DNA of 64,000 nucleotides from Gordonia sediminis (GCA_004193205.1 RZUM01000002.1:558001-622000); one strand, 5' to 3'. Shown: positions 30,844 through 40,405, counted from the stretch's first letter. The notes: generated by a model from the sequence alone, not told the origin. A program made the numbers and translations.

Positions 30844-31743
30844 ATGACAGCACCGACGCAGTCGCCGCAGCGCATGCCCGAGCTGAACAACGCCCTGGGG
30901 ACGTATCGCACCCTGCGGCTGGGCATGGTCATGCTGGTCCTGATGCTCGGGGTGGGCATCCTCCTCGACGCCGGCCGGCACGACTGGTGCTTCCAGACCT
31001 CGATCAGCGCCTACTACTTCACCGCGATTCACGCCGTGTTCCTCGGCATGGTGTGCGCACTCGGCGCCTGCCTCATCGCCTACAAGGGCAACTCCGACAC
31101 CGAGGACGTGCTGCTCGACACCGCCGGGTTCCTCGCGCTCATCGTCGCGTTCGTGCCGACCGCCCGGCCGGGCGATCCCGGATCGGCTTGCGAACCCTAC
31201 GGATTCGAGGCCGGCCTCAGCGACGCGGCCATCCGTACCTCGATCGCCGCCCTGTTCATCGTGACGGTGGTGGCGCTCATCGGGCAGATCGTGGTGGGCC
31301 GGCTGACCCGCAGCATCGAGCCGTGGACACTGCTGGGCAACGTGGCGCGGGTGATCGGCGGGGTCATCGCGATCACCGTGTTCGTCATGTACTTCTTCCC
31401 GGACTTCTTCGCCCGATACGCCCACGGCATCGCCGCGGTCACCATGTTCGTCCTCATCGGTGTCGTCGTCGCCTGCAACGCCTACCTCGCCGCCAAGCAG
31501 TACGGCACCTGGCGCAACAAGTACTCGATCATCTACGGCGTGATCGCGATCGCGATGATCTTGACTGCGGCCCTGGTGGTCGTGCTGCACCTGTGGGCCC
31601 GCTGGCCGTACGCGATCATCTTCCTCGAGAGCGCGCTGCTGTTCGAGTTCGCGCTGTTCTGGATCGTGCAAACAGTCGAATTGTGGAACATCGACGACCG
31701 TCGGTGCATGATCCCGCCGGCGCAGAAGGTCGCCCCGCTCTGA
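30844..31743 (+). CDS. polytopic membrane protein of unknown function
   Basis: 299 residues from ATG 30844; GTG 30838 just upstream is an alternative and CAGGAGAG precedes both. About eight hydrophobic helices. Conserved-looking loop residues include DWCFQTSISAYYFTAIHAVF and RKKYS-type NKYSIIYGVIA. Cys in DWCFQ and SACEPYGFE could face the same side. No family recognised. Convergent with the LtrA gene (13 bp between stops). Confidence 0.75.
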   Translation: MTAPTQSPQRMPELNNALGTYRTLRLGMVMLVLMLGVGILLDAGRHDWCFQTSISAYYFTAIHAVFLGMVCALGACLIAYKGNSDTEDVLLDTAGFLALIVAFVPTARPGDPGSACEPYGFEAGLSDAAIRTSIAALFIVTVVALIGQIVVGRLTRSIEPWTLLGNVARVIGGVIAITVFVMYFFPDFFARYAHGIAAVTMFVLIGVVVACNAYLAAKQYGTWRNKYSIIYGVIAIAMILTAALVVVLHLWARWPYAIIFLESALLFEFALFWIVQTVELWNIDDRRCMIPPAQKVAPL

Positions 31744-31756
31744 ACGCTCCGCCCGC

Positions 31757-33004
31757 TCAGTAATCGACCTCCACACCGATCGACGCCAGCGCACGCGCCT
31801 TCCGCGCCACACCGAAGATCTCGTCGAGCACCACGATCAGCACCGGCGCCAAGGTCGCGACGACGATGGCGACGATCACCGACATCCCTACGGCGGCCAG
31901 CCAGACCGCGGCGACCAGCAGTGCGGCGGCGCCGAGTCCGAGCAGCACGCTCAGCGGGTCGAAGGGCAGCAGATAGTCGTACATCGCCAGCAACCCGAGG
32001 CAGTAGACGCCGAGCGGCACCGCGACCGTCGCGACGACCGCCCCGGCCCCGATGTGCACCTCGTGCTCGAAGTAGAGCGCCGCGACGTGCAGACCGGCAC
32101 CGACGCCGGCCGCGGCCATGAAGATGACGATGTGGCCGTAGCCCCATCCGAAGCTCTTCTCCCGATGGGCGTGCAACGCATCGCCGACCGGCACGATGAA
32201 ATACATCCACCACATCGCGAAGGTGACGCCCATGGAGGCCAATCCGAGAACGGCCGTCTGTACCGACCAGCCCTCGGCCTCGACGATCGCACCCAGCACC
32301 GCGACCGTCCCGACGACACCCTCACCCAACGTGACGATGGTGAGCAGCCCGTACCGCTCGGCGATGTGATGGGCGTGCCACGGCGTGCCCCCGGTGGACC
32401 GTTCGGCGATGAACGGTCCGGCGAACTCGACCGCGATACACGCGATCATCGCCAGCAAGGTGGCGAGCGGCGCCATGTCGGCGATCAGCACCGCGATCCA
32501 GCCGATCTGGGCGACCAGCGTCAACGCCGCGTAGGTCAGGCAGGCCCGGCGATACCGCTCGCTCTGCGTCGCGGCGCGCAGCCACTGCGCGACCATCCCG
32601 ACGCGCATGACGATGTAGCCGATCACGAGGACGTGGTTGTCGACGTGCTCGTCGTGACCCAAGGAGTCGAAGACCTGTGGGATACCGAGCGCGATGATCG
32701 CCACACCGATCATCTGGACCAGGGTGACCAGCCGGAAGAACCAGTCGTCGGTGTCGAAAGCCGACGCGAACCACGCGAAGTTGATCCATGCCCAGATCGC
32801 GGCGAAGGTACAGAGCAGATACCCGAAGATCGCGGCCTGGTAATGGCCCTCGGCGAGTTGGTGGGCGACCTGCGCGGCGGCCGCCGCGAACGCGACGACG
32901 AAGACGAGGTCGTAGAACAATTCGAGACTGGTCGCGACCCGCCCCTCCTGGTGCGGGTCGCGACCGGTCATCCGTCGCAGCGGGTGTCCGATCCTGGTCG
33001 TCAC
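31757..33004 (-). CDS. ltrA: low temperature requirement protein A (LtrA) family
   Basis: 415 residues with about eleven hydrophobic helices. N-terminal signature SLELFYDLVFVVAFAAAAAQ and later FIAERSTGGTPWHAHHIAERYGLLTIVTLGEGVVGT, here split: HIAERYGLLTIVTLGEGV is the LtrA hallmark. Named after a Listeria gene needed for growth in the cold; biochemical role unknown. Monocistronic on the minus strand. Confidence 0.92.
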   Translation of the reverse strand: MTTRIGHPLRRMTGRDPHQEGRVATSLELFYDLVFVVAFAAAAAQVAHQLAEGHYQAAIFGYLLCTFAAIWAWINFAWFASAFDTDDWFFRLVTLVQMIGVAIIALGIPQVFDSLGHDEHVDNHVLVIGYIVMRVGMVAQWLRAATQSERYRRACLTYAALTLVAQIGWIAVLIADMAPLATLLAMIACIAVEFAGPFIAERSTGGTPWHAHHIAERYGLLTIVTLGEGVVGTVAVLGAIVEAEGWSVQTAVLGLASMGVTFAMWWMYFIVPVGDALHAHREKSFGWGYGHIVIFMAAAGVGAGLHVAALYFEHEVHIGAGAVVATVAVPLGVYCLGLLAMYDYLLPFDPLSVLLGLGAAALLVAAVWLAAVGMSVIVAIVVATLAPVLIVVLDEIFGVARKARALASIGVEVDY

Positions 33005-33060
33005 AGGCGAAACTCTAGGGCGTTCAGCCCTGTGACGCGCGGATCAGACGGCCGACCGGT

Positions 33061-35184
33061 TCATCCGATGGGCGCGGTCAGGTCGTAGATCGTCGTCCCG
33101 CCGACCGTCTGCGCGGTGAAGTTCTCCTGCACCCACGCGGCGATCTGTGCGGACGGGCGCGATGCGTCGGAGTTGCCGAAGCCGCGTCCACCGCCGATGA
33201 AGTAGTGGATCTTGTTCTCCTCCACCAACTTCGTGAACTCGCCGAGCGTCGGCGACGGATCGGTGCCGTTGAACCCGCCGATCGGCATCACCGAGTACCC
33301 GGATTCGAGCTGGAAGCCCGATGCCTGATTCGATCCGACCGCGGCTGCCACCCACGTGTACTTGTCGGCGTCGGCCTGCAACATCGCGACGAGTTCGGCA
33401 CTCGGACGTGACCCCGTCAGCAGCCCGCCCGGACCGCCACCGGCGCCCATCTCTGCACCGGCCGGCATGCCGGGCCCACCGAACGCGCCGGCCCCGCCCG
33501 CACCCAAGGCTCCGGTGTTCGGCGTCCCATCGGGCATCCCCGCCCCGCGACCCAGCTGCATACCGCCGGGCGCGCCGGGCATCCCGCCGCGCATGCCACC
33601 CGGACCCCGCCCGCCACCGGGACCGAATTCCCCGTTGACGCGCGGGCCGGCGCTCACGATCGATCCCTGGGTTGACTGGCCGACGGTATAGAGGGTGTAG
33701 GCCACCGGCCCGGCGAGCGCGGCCGCGATCGCGGTGACCAGGGCCAGCACCGACAGGTACGGCCGGTGCGCCACGAGCATCACGAGGCCGCCGACGATCC
33801 CGACGACGAGCACCATCGGCCGGAGCCACGGCACGAAATCGGGTGAGCGGGCCAGCAATGCGAAGCCCCAGATCGCCGCGATCCAGACACCGGCGGCGAG
33901 CACGATCCGCACCCACAGCCGGTCGCGCGCCGACCAGCAGACCGCCGCGCCGCCGACGGCCACCGCCGCCACCGCGGGCGCCAGGGCCATCGTGTAGTAG
34001 CTGTGGAAGATGCCGGCCATGAAGCTGAACACACCCATGGTGACCAGCAACCACAATCCCCACACCGCGAGGTAGGCACGGCGCAGATCGGTGCGCGGGG
34101 CCTTGCCGATGATCACGAGCGCGGCGACCCCGACGACGAGCGCGGTCGGGATGAGCCAGGCGATCTGTCCGCCCTGGGCCGGCTCGAACATGCGCAGCAG
34201 GCCGGTCTGGCCCCACATACCGCCACCACCACCACCCGGACGGCCACCGGGACCACCGCCGAACCCGCCGTCGGCGCCGAGATAGCCGCCGGCCGCGCCG
34301 TAACCGCGCGCACCTCCGGGCACCACACTGCCTGTTTCGTTGCCGTTGAGTCGGCCGAAACCGTTGTAACCGAGGGTGAGTTCGAGGATCGAGTTGTGCT
34401 GCGACCCGCCGATCCACGGGCGCGACGACGACGGCCACAGCTCGACGGCCGCAATCCACCACCCGGCACTGACGATCAGCGCCCCCAGCGCGGCGAACAG
34501 GTGCCCGATCCGCTTGACCCAGGTGTGTTGCCCGAACGCCAGGTAGGTGATCGCCAGCGGCGGCACCACGAGCATCACCTGCAACTGCTTGGTGAGGAAG
34601 CCGAATCCGACGAACACGCCGGTCAGGATCATCCAGCGCAGGCGACCGTCCTCGATGGCCTTGAGCGTCGCCCAGACGGCGGCGACCATCAGCAGGACCA
34701 GCAGCGCGTCGGGGTTGTTGAACCGGAACATCAGCGCGGCAACCGGGGTGAGGGCGAGGGTCGCCCCGGCGAGGATGCCGGCCCAGTGCCCGAAGTATTT
34801 CTTGGTGATCAGGTAGAGCAGCGCCACCGAGGCGACACCCATCAGCGCCTGCGGCACCAGGATGGCCCAGGAGTTGAGCCCGAACACCCGGACGGACAGC
34901 CCCGGAATCCACAGCGACATCGGGGGTTTGTCGACGGTGATGGAGTTGGCCATATCCGACGACCCGAAGAACCACGCCTTCCACGACTGCGAGCCGGCCT
35001 GGATCGCCGCGGAGTAGAAGGAGTTGGCCCAGCCGTTGGCGGACAGGTTGACCAGATAGAGGACGCCGGTGCCGATCAGCAGAGCGGCGAGCGATACCGG
35101 GTGCCACACACGGGCGTTCCGCCCGGACGCGGGGGCGTCGGGCGGAACGGCGGCGGTGCCGGGCCGGTCGATGACCGTGCTCAT
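33061..35184 (-). CDS. GT39/ArnT-like polyprenyl-phosphate glycosyltransferase with Gly/Met-rich insert
   Basis: 707 residues from ATG 35184, overlapping the GT2 stop (ATGA). N-terminal GT-C fold: first exported loop WANSFYSAAIQAGSQSWKAW and SITVDKPPMSLWIPGLSVRV (the D-K-P-P motif of ArnT-like enzymes), then many helices. Two Gly-rich low-complexity inserts (about 375-430, and 545-625 with GGMRGGMPGAPGGMQLGRGA) lie outside the membrane core. The C-terminal soluble domain (about 635-707) ends IYDLTAPIG. Uses a polyprenyl-P-sugar made by its GT2 partner; acceptor unknown. Confidence 0.88.
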   Translation of the reverse strand: MSTVIDRPGTAAVPPDAPASGRNARVWHPVSLAALLIGTGVLYLVNLSANGWANSFYSAAIQAGSQSWKAWFFGSSDMANSITVDKPPMSLWIPGLSVRVFGLNSWAILVPQALMGVASVALLYLITKKYFGHWAGILAGATLALTPVAALMFRFNNPDALLVLLMVAAVWATLKAIEDGRLRWMILTGVFVGFGFLTKQLQVMLVVPPLAITYLAFGQHTWVKRIGHLFAALGALIVSAGWWIAAVELWPSSSRPWIGGSQHNSILELTLGYNGFGRLNGNETGSVVPGGARGYGAAGGYLGADGGFGGGPGGRPGGGGGGMWGQTGLLRMFEPAQGGQIAWLIPTALVVGVAALVIIGKAPRTDLRRAYLAVWGLWLLVTMGVFSFMAGIFHSYYTMALAPAVAAVAVGGAAVCWSARDRLWVRIVLAAGVWIAAIWGFALLARSPDFVPWLRPMVLVVGIVGGLVMLVAHRPYLSVLALVTAIAAALAGPVAYTLYTVGQSTQGSIVSAGPRVNGEFGPGGGRGPGGMRGGMPGAPGGMQLGRGAGMPDGTPNTGALGAGGAGAFGGPGMPAGAEMGAGGGPGGLLTGSRPSAELVAMLQADADKYTWVAAAVGSNQASGFQLESGYSVMPIGGFNGTDPSPTLGEFTKLVEENKIHYFIGGGRGFGNSDASRPSAQIAAWVQENFTAQTVGGTTIYDLTAPIG

Positions 35185-36464
35185 TCGGCGGCCCCTTCGA
35201 TCGTCGGCTGCGCGGTCGTGCGGTGCAGGTGCCCGCGGAACACCCAGCGCAATCCGATGAAGCGGGTCAGCGTGGCGACCAGGTTCGCGACGACGAGGAC
35301 GGCGAGTTCGACGTGTTTGGTGGCGTCGGGTGCGACCGAGTGCAGCAGCACCAGCGAACCGGCGGTGACCGCCCAGCCGAAGACGAACACGCCGAGGCCG
35401 AACAGCTGATGGCGTACCGCACCCTCGCGACCGGAGATGCCGAAGCTGAACCGCCGGTTGGCGGCGGTGTTGAGCACCGCGGTGATCGCCAGCGCCACGA
35501 AGTTCGACACCTGCGCACCCAGCACCGCGTGCAGCATCAGGTAGAGCACCGCGTAGGCGATGGTGGAGGCCACCCCCACCACGGCGAACCGCGCCAACTG
35601 ACCGATCAGCCCGTGCGGCACACCGTCGAGCTGCGGCCCCGGGGCCCGGTCGCGGCCGATCGTCGAGCGGAGCTCGGCGATGGGCAGCCGTCCGGTCGCC
35701 AGCGCGTACCCGACGCGGGCGCATCCCTTCAGATCGGCGGTCGCGGTCGCGACGATGTCGACGGTGCTGTTCGGGTCGTCGACCCAGTCGACCGGCACCT
35801 CGGCGATCCGCAACCCGATCCGCTCGGCCAACACCAGCAACTCGGTGTCGAAGAACCAGCCGGTGTCCTCGACATACGGCAGCACCTGCCGTGCGATGTC
35901 GGTGCGCATCGCCTTGAACCCGCACTGCGCGTCGGAGAACTTGGCGCGCATCGTCGTCTTGAGGATCAGGTTGTAGGAGCGGGAGATGAACTCGCGCTTG
36001 GGTCCGCGTACGACCCGCGACGACCGCGCCAGACGGGTGCCGATCGCGATGTCGGAGTGCCCGGAGATCAGGGGCGCGATCAACGGCATCAGCGCGTTGA
36101 GATCCGTCGAGAGGTCGACGTCGCAATAGGCGACGATCTCGGCGTCGCTGGCCCGCCACACCGCGTTCAGCGCACGCCCCCGACCCTTCTGGTCGAGATG
36201 AACCACGCGCAGACCGTCGATCTCGTCGACGAGGCCGGCGGCGATCGCCAGGGTGGCGTCGGTGCTCGCGTTGTCGGCGACGGTGATCCGCGACGGATAC
36301 GGGACACACGCCCGCAGGTGCTCGTGCAGGCGGCGCACCGAACCCGCCACGTCGATCTCTTCGTTGTACACCGGAACGACGATGTCGAGGACCGGAGCCG
36401 GCACCGAACTGTCGGCCACGATCACCGCCGTCGAGCCGGTCGTCGGGAGTGCTTGCGCTGTCAT
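35181..36464 (-). CDS. GT2 glycosyltransferase fused to GtrA membrane domain
   Basis: 427 residues from ATG 36464. The GT2 domain (about 25-260) has LDIVVPVYNEEIDVAGSVRR, VADNASTDATLA, ALNAVWRASDAEIVAYCDVD (D-x-D) and SDAQCGFKAMRTDIA, as in dolichol/polyprenyl-P-sugar synthases. The C-terminal GtrA domain (about 285-420) has four helices (LARFAVVGVASTIAYAVLYL; NRRFSFG). It probably makes and flips a polyprenyl-P-sugar for the downstream GT39 enzyme. A PhoP-like box lies about 50 bp upstream. Confidence 0.92.
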   Translation of the reverse strand: MTAQALPTTGSTAVIVADSSVPAPVLDIVVPVYNEEIDVAGSVRRLHEHLRACVPYPSRITVADNASTDATLAIAAGLVDEIDGLRVVHLDQKGRGRALNAVWRASDAEIVAYCDVDLSTDLNALMPLIAPLISGHSDIAIGTRLARSSRVVRGPKREFISRSYNLILKTTMRAKFSDAQCGFKAMRTDIARQVLPYVEDTGWFFDTELLVLAERIGLRIAEVPVDWVDDPNSTVDIVATATADLKGCARVGYALATGRLPIAELRSTIGRDRAPGPQLDGVPHGLIGQLARFAVVGVASTIAYAVLYLMLHAVLGAQVSNFVALAITAVLNTAANRRFSFGISGREGAVRHQLFGLGVFVFGWAVTAGSLVLLHSVAPDATKHVELAVLVVANLVATLTRFIGLRWVFRGHLHRTTAQPTIEGAAE

Positions 36465-36508
36465 GCCTACGACTATCGATGGCCAAGCTACGCCCACTCT
36501 GCGTCGAA

Positions 36509-36526
36509 GCTGTCAGCTTCCTGTGA
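36509..36526 (-). promoter_or_regulatory. PhoP-like direct-repeat box
   Basis: On the minus strand TCACAGG-AAGC-TGACAGC, a 7-4-7 direct repeat close to the mycobacterial PhoP consensus TCACAGC-N4-TCACAGC (12 of 14). It overlaps a 15-bp palindrome GAAGCTGTCAGCTTC at 36506-36520, so either reading could apply. Located upstream of the GT2-GT39 operon, opposite the recQ-like gene. Confidence 0.4.
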
Positions 36527-36612
36527 GCGTTTGCCCAGCATGGCCGGGGGTGTCGCGGAGCCCCGGTGAGCACCGGGGAACAGTGTCGGCGCCGCCCGAT
36601 AGATTCGGGGCC

Positions 36613-38736
36613 ATGTCGTCATCGCCCGCCCAGCTGTCCGCACCGCAACACGACGCCGCCACCCGCGTGATCGAAAGCCTCGCCGGTCCGGGAGCCCGCC
36701 TGCGCGAGGACCAGCTCACCGCGGTGTCCGCGCTGCTGGCACCGGCCGCCCGCGTGTTGGTGGTGCAGGCGACCGGCTGGGGCAAGTCGGCCGTCTACTG
36801 GGCGGCCACCGCGATCATCCGCGCCGGCGCAGCAGCCACCGCGCGGCCCTCGGGGCATGGCGGTCCCACCTTGATCGTGTCGCCGCTGCTGTCGCTGATG
36901 CGTGACCAGGTGGGCGCCGCGCAGCGCGCCGGGCTGCAGGCGGCCACGCTCAATTCGTCGAACGTCGACGAGTGGTCGGCGATCGAATCGCAGCTGAGGG
37001 CCGGTGACCTCGACGTCTTGCTGGTCTCCCCGGAGCGGCTCGCCAACCCGGGGTTCGGCCGCCGCGTGCTCGACGCGCTGGCCGGGCAGCTGGGCCTGTT
37101 GGTCATCGACGAGGCACATTCGATCTCGGACTGGGGTCACGACTTCCGGCCCGACTATCGACGGGTCTCCGACGTGCTGCAGCGGCTGAACCCGGACACC
37201 CCGGTGCTCGCCACGACGGCCACCGCGAACGCCCGGGTCACCGACGACGTCGCCGCACAGCTCGGTGCGCACACCCTCGTGCTGCGCGGCCCGCTCGCAC
37301 GGAAGTCGTTGCATCTCAACGTGATCGACGGATTGTCGCCGATCGAGAGGTATGCCTGGGTGGCGCAGTACCTACCGAGCCTGCCCGGGTCGGGGATCAT
37401 CTACGTACTCACCGTCGCCGACGCCGACCGACTCGTGGATGCGATCCGGGCGGTGCACGGCGACGGGTGCGCGGTCGCCGCCTACACCGGGCAGCTCGAC
37501 GGCGGGGACCGCCACCGGCTCGAGAATGCGTTGCTGCGCAACGAGGTCAAGGCACTGGTCGCCACCTCGGCGCTCGGCATGGGCTACGACAAACCCGATC
37601 TCGGTTTCGTGGTGCACGTCGGGTCGCCGCCGTCGCCGGTCTCCTACTACCAGCAGGTGGGTCGCGCCGGTCGCGCCCTCGACGACGCGGTGGTGATGTT
37701 GCTCGCCTCGGCCACCGACGACGCCATCTGGGAACACTTCGCCACCGCGACCATCCCCGACCCGGACCGGATGCGGAGGCTGCTCGACACGCTCGGCCAC
37801 GCCGAGGGCCCGATGTCGGTGCCGCAGTTGGAGTCATCGACCGGGTACCGGCGGGGACGAGTCGAGCTGATGCTGAAGCAGCTCGCTGTCGACGGGGTGA
37901 CCGATCGGAGCCCCGACGGCTGGGAGGCGACCGGGAAACCCTGGTCCTACGACTCCGAACACTACGACGGCGTGCTGGCGGTCCGTCGTCGGGAGGCCGA
38001 CATCATGCGTTCCTATGTCGGCGGCCGGGAATGCCTGATGCAACTGCTCACGTCGTCGCTCGACGACCCGGCCGCGGCTGCATGCGGCCGGTGTTCGGTG
38101 TGTCGGGGCCGGCTCACCGAACCACTGTCGTCAGACGTGTCGTCGGCGACCGTCCGCACGATCACCGGTGCGCTACGTCGCTCGGCGCTGCTGCTCGAGC
38201 CGCGAAAGATGTGGCCCGGCGGCGCATTCGGCACCCGCGGCCGAATCCCGGCCGGCCTCGCCGCCGAACCGGGCCGGGTGCTCGCGCACGCCGACGCACC
38301 GGAGTGGACCGACTTGCTCGCCGACGCTCGGCGGGGCGATCAGCGGGCGCTGACCGACCTCGGCGATGCCGCGGTCGCGACCCTGTCGGCATGGGTGCGC
38401 GATGCGGGGATGCGGCCCGATGTGATCGCGTCGCTGCGACTGACCGGGACCGTGCTGTCGGACAAGGTCGCCGAACATCTTTGTACTGTGGGCCGCCGTC
38501 CTGGGCTGACGTTCCCGGTGAAGATGGGCGACGGCCCGGGCCGGGACGCCACGGGTGCCACCGAGGCGCTCTACTGGCGCGATCACCTCGGCGAGGTCCC
38601 CGACGTGACCGGTCAGACGGTGCTCCTCGTCGTCGACGAGAACAGTTCCGGCTGGCCGATCACGCTGGCCGCCGCCTCGCTGCGGGAGGCCGGGGCGGCC
38701 GCGGTCATGCCGCTACTCATCCACCGGACGGTGTAG
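36613..38736 (+). CDS. RecQ-type DEAH helicase with phosphoribosyltransferase-like C-terminus
   Basis: 707 residues from ATG 36613; the longer ORF overlaps the divergent gene. SF2 motifs: QATGWGKSAVYW (Walker A), IVSPLLSLMRDQV (Ia), LLVIDEAHSISDWGHDFRPD (II), LATTATAN (III) and YYQQVGRAGRALDD (VI). Zinc-type cysteines in ACGRCSVCRG plus ECLMQ. The last 100 residues (TFPVKMGDGPGRDATGATEA; TVLLVVDENSSGWPITLAAA) look like a degenerate PRPP-binding domain instead of a usual HRDC domain. Unwinds 3'-5' in repair. Confidence 0.9.
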   Translation: MSSSPAQLSAPQHDAATRVIESLAGPGARLREDQLTAVSALLAPAARVLVVQATGWGKSAVYWAATAIIRAGAAATARPSGHGGPTLIVSPLLSLMRDQVGAAQRAGLQAATLNSSNVDEWSAIESQLRAGDLDVLLVSPERLANPGFGRRVLDALAGQLGLLVIDEAHSISDWGHDFRPDYRRVSDVLQRLNPDTPVLATTATANARVTDDVAAQLGAHTLVLRGPLARKSLHLNVIDGLSPIERYAWVAQYLPSLPGSGIIYVLTVADADRLVDAIRAVHGDGCAVAAYTGQLDGGDRHRLENALLRNEVKALVATSALGMGYDKPDLGFVVHVGSPPSPVSYYQQVGRAGRALDDAVVMLLASATDDAIWEHFATATIPDPDRMRRLLDTLGHAEGPMSVPQLESSTGYRRGRVELMLKQLAVDGVTDRSPDGWEATGKPWSYDSEHYDGVLAVRRREADIMRSYVGGRECLMQLLTSSLDDPAAAACGRCSVCRGRLTEPLSSDVSSATVRTITGALRRSALLLEPRKMWPGGAFGTRGRIPAGLAAEPGRVLAHADAPEWTDLLADARRGDQRALTDLGDAAVATLSAWVRDAGMRPDVIASLRLTGTVLSDKVAEHLCTVGRRPGLTFPVKMGDGPGRDATGATEALYWRDHLGEVPDVTGQTVLLVVDENSSGWPITLAAASLREAGAAAVMPLLIHRTV

Positions 38737-38811
38737 ATCCCCCACCTCGGTCCATCTCGGCCGCGAACCCGTGTCGGCGTGCCGATCCTGGGGTGCCGAT
38801 GAGTCGGTGGA

Positions 38812-39237
38812 TCAGTCGGCGACGTATTCGCGGTAGCCGGTGTCGATCAGCGCCTGCCGGATCTTGTCGGCGGCGGCGTCGAGGTCGGCGGGATCGGGAT
38901 TCTTGTCGGCGAGTGCAAGGTCGAAGGTCTCCAGGGAAAGCGCCGGGAACACGTGGATGTGCACGTGCGGGACCTCGAGACCGGCGATCAGCATGCCCAT
39001 CCGCGGTGCACCGAACGCCTCCTTGACCGCGCGGCCCACCTTCTGGGCGACGTCGGTGAGGTGGGTGAACGACGCGGTGTCCATCTGTTCCCAGTGGTCG
39101 ACCTCCTTGCGGGGCACGACGAGTACGTGACCGGGGGTCACGGGGTTGATGGTGAGGAACGCGACGGCCTGACCGTCGCGCCACACGAACCGTCCGGGCA
39201 GTTCTCCGTTGATGATCATGGTGAAGACCGATGCCAT
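38812..39237 (-). CDS. HIT family nucleotide hydrolase
   Basis: 141 residues from ATG 39237; an upstream in-frame GTG at 39243 is less likely. Histidine triad in VPHVHIHVFPALSLETF (H-x-H-x-H), preceded by TPGHVLVVPRKEVDHWEQMD. Acts on AMP or other nucleoside conjugates. M. tuberculosis has a HIT protein (Rv0759c) next to phoPR; here phoPR is 14 kb away. Confidence 0.94.
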   Translation of the reverse strand: MASVFTMIINGELPGRFVWRDGQAVAFLTINPVTPGHVLVVPRKEVDHWEQMDTASFTHLTDVAQKVGRAVKEAFGAPRMGMLIAGLEVPHVHIHVFPALSLETFDLALADKNPDPADLDAAADKIRQALIDTGYREYVAD

Positions 39238-39316
39238 GGGCACAGTCTAGGGGCATCGGGGGCGGCGCCCGCGGTGTTGTCGCTCCCCTGTCGGGGCTCC
39301 ATGACATTCTTTCCCT

Positions 39317-40405
39317 GTGAGTCGAGGAGAGTTCACCCGTGCCCGCACCGTGGGATCGACGGATGTCGTCGCCATCGCACAGCGGTTCCCGCGGCTGCGC
39401 TACATGGGTTCGAAGTACCGGCTGCTTCCGCATCTCGAGCGCGCCTTCGCCGAGATCGGTGGCGAGACCGCTGTCGATGCGTTCTCCGGGTCGGGTGTGG
39501 TGTCCTACCTGCTCAAGGCGCAGGGGTTCCGGGTCTTGAGCAACGACTTCCTGACCTTTCCGCACATCATCGCCCGGGCCACCGTCGCCAATTCGAGCGT
39601 CCGGCTCGAACCAGAACTCGTCGACGAGATCTGCGGACCACCGGCTGATGACCGCGATTTCATCCGCTCGACCTTCGACGGTCTCTACTTCACCGCAGAG
39701 GATCGCGCCTTCCTGGATTCGGCTTGGTCGCACATCGACCGCATCCGCGGTTACCGGCGTGACCTCGCGATCTCCGCGTTGGTGCTGTCCGCCGCGCGCA
39801 AGCAGCCGCGCGGTGTGTTCACCTTCACCGATTCGTCGCGCTACGCCGACGGGCGCCGTGACCTACGGATGTCGTTGCGCGACCATTTCCGGCTGCGTGC
39901 GGCCGGCGAGTACAACGCGACCGTGTTCAGCAACGGACAATCCAACCGCAGCGTCTGCGGTGACATCTACGACCTGGATCTGTCGGGGCTGGGTTCGGCT
40001 CCCGACCTGGTCTACCTCGATCCGCCGTATGCGCCGCCCACCGACGACAACGACTACATCAAGCGCTACCACTTCCTCGAGGGGTTGTCCGCGTACTGGC
40101 GCGGCATGACGATCATGGAGCACACGAAGACCAAGAAGCTCACCAAGCGCTACACCCCGTTCGCCTACAAGCACACCATCGAAGACGCGCTGGTCCGCAC
40201 GTTCGAACATTTCGACGATGCCGGCGCGATCGTGTTGTCCTACTCGTCGAACGCGCTGCCCGGGCCGGAACGCATCACCGACCTGCTGGGCAAGGTCAAA
40301 CCATCCGTGGAGGTGATCGCCATCGACCACAAGTACAGTTTCGGCACGCACGCGGCAGCGACCCGGCGCGACGTGAGCGAGTTCTTGTTCATCGGCCGCG
40401 ATTGA
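39317..40405 (+). CDS. D12-class N6-adenine DNA methyltransferase (type II R-M)
   Basis: 362 residues from GTG 39317. Begins RLRYMGSKYRLLPHLERAFA and has motif I DAFSGSGVVSYLLKAQGFRV (SAM binding) and motif IV in DLVYLDPPYAPPTDDND; order I then IV as in Dam/DpnIIA D12 enzymes. The middle (about 150-230) is the target-recognition part. Transfers methyl groups to adenine; GATC is plausible but not provable here. Pairs with the nuclease 18 bp downstream. Confidence 0.92.
   Translation: MSRGEFTRARTVGSTDVVAIAQRFPRLRYMGSKYRLLPHLERAFAEIGGETAVDAFSGSGVVSYLLKAQGFRVLSNDFLTFPHIIARATVANSSVRLEPELVDEICGPPADDRDFIRSTFDGLYFTAEDRAFLDSAWSHIDRIRGYRRDLAISALVLSAARKQPRGVFTFTDSSRYADGRRDLRMSLRDHFRLRAAGEYNATVFSNGQSNRSVCGDIYDLDLSGLGSAPDLVYLDPPYAPPTDDNDYIKRYHFLEGLSAYWRGMTIMEHTKTKKLTKRYTPFAYKHTIEDALVRTFEHFDDAGAIVLSYSSNALPGPERITDLLGKVKPSVEVIAIDHKYSFGTHAAATRRDVSEFLFIGRD

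Noticed and set aside
33061-36573. A 1170-codon open frame spanning the GT39 gene and antisense-frame GT2 region
   Set aside because: Only the part from ATG 35184 is conserved protein; the upstream portion is Arg-rich out-of-frame translation of the GT2-GtrA gene.
36253-36612. Upstream extension of the RecQ-type helicase
   Set aside because: It overlaps the divergent GT2 gene and its promoter, and is not helicase-like; ATG 36613 gives the normal start.
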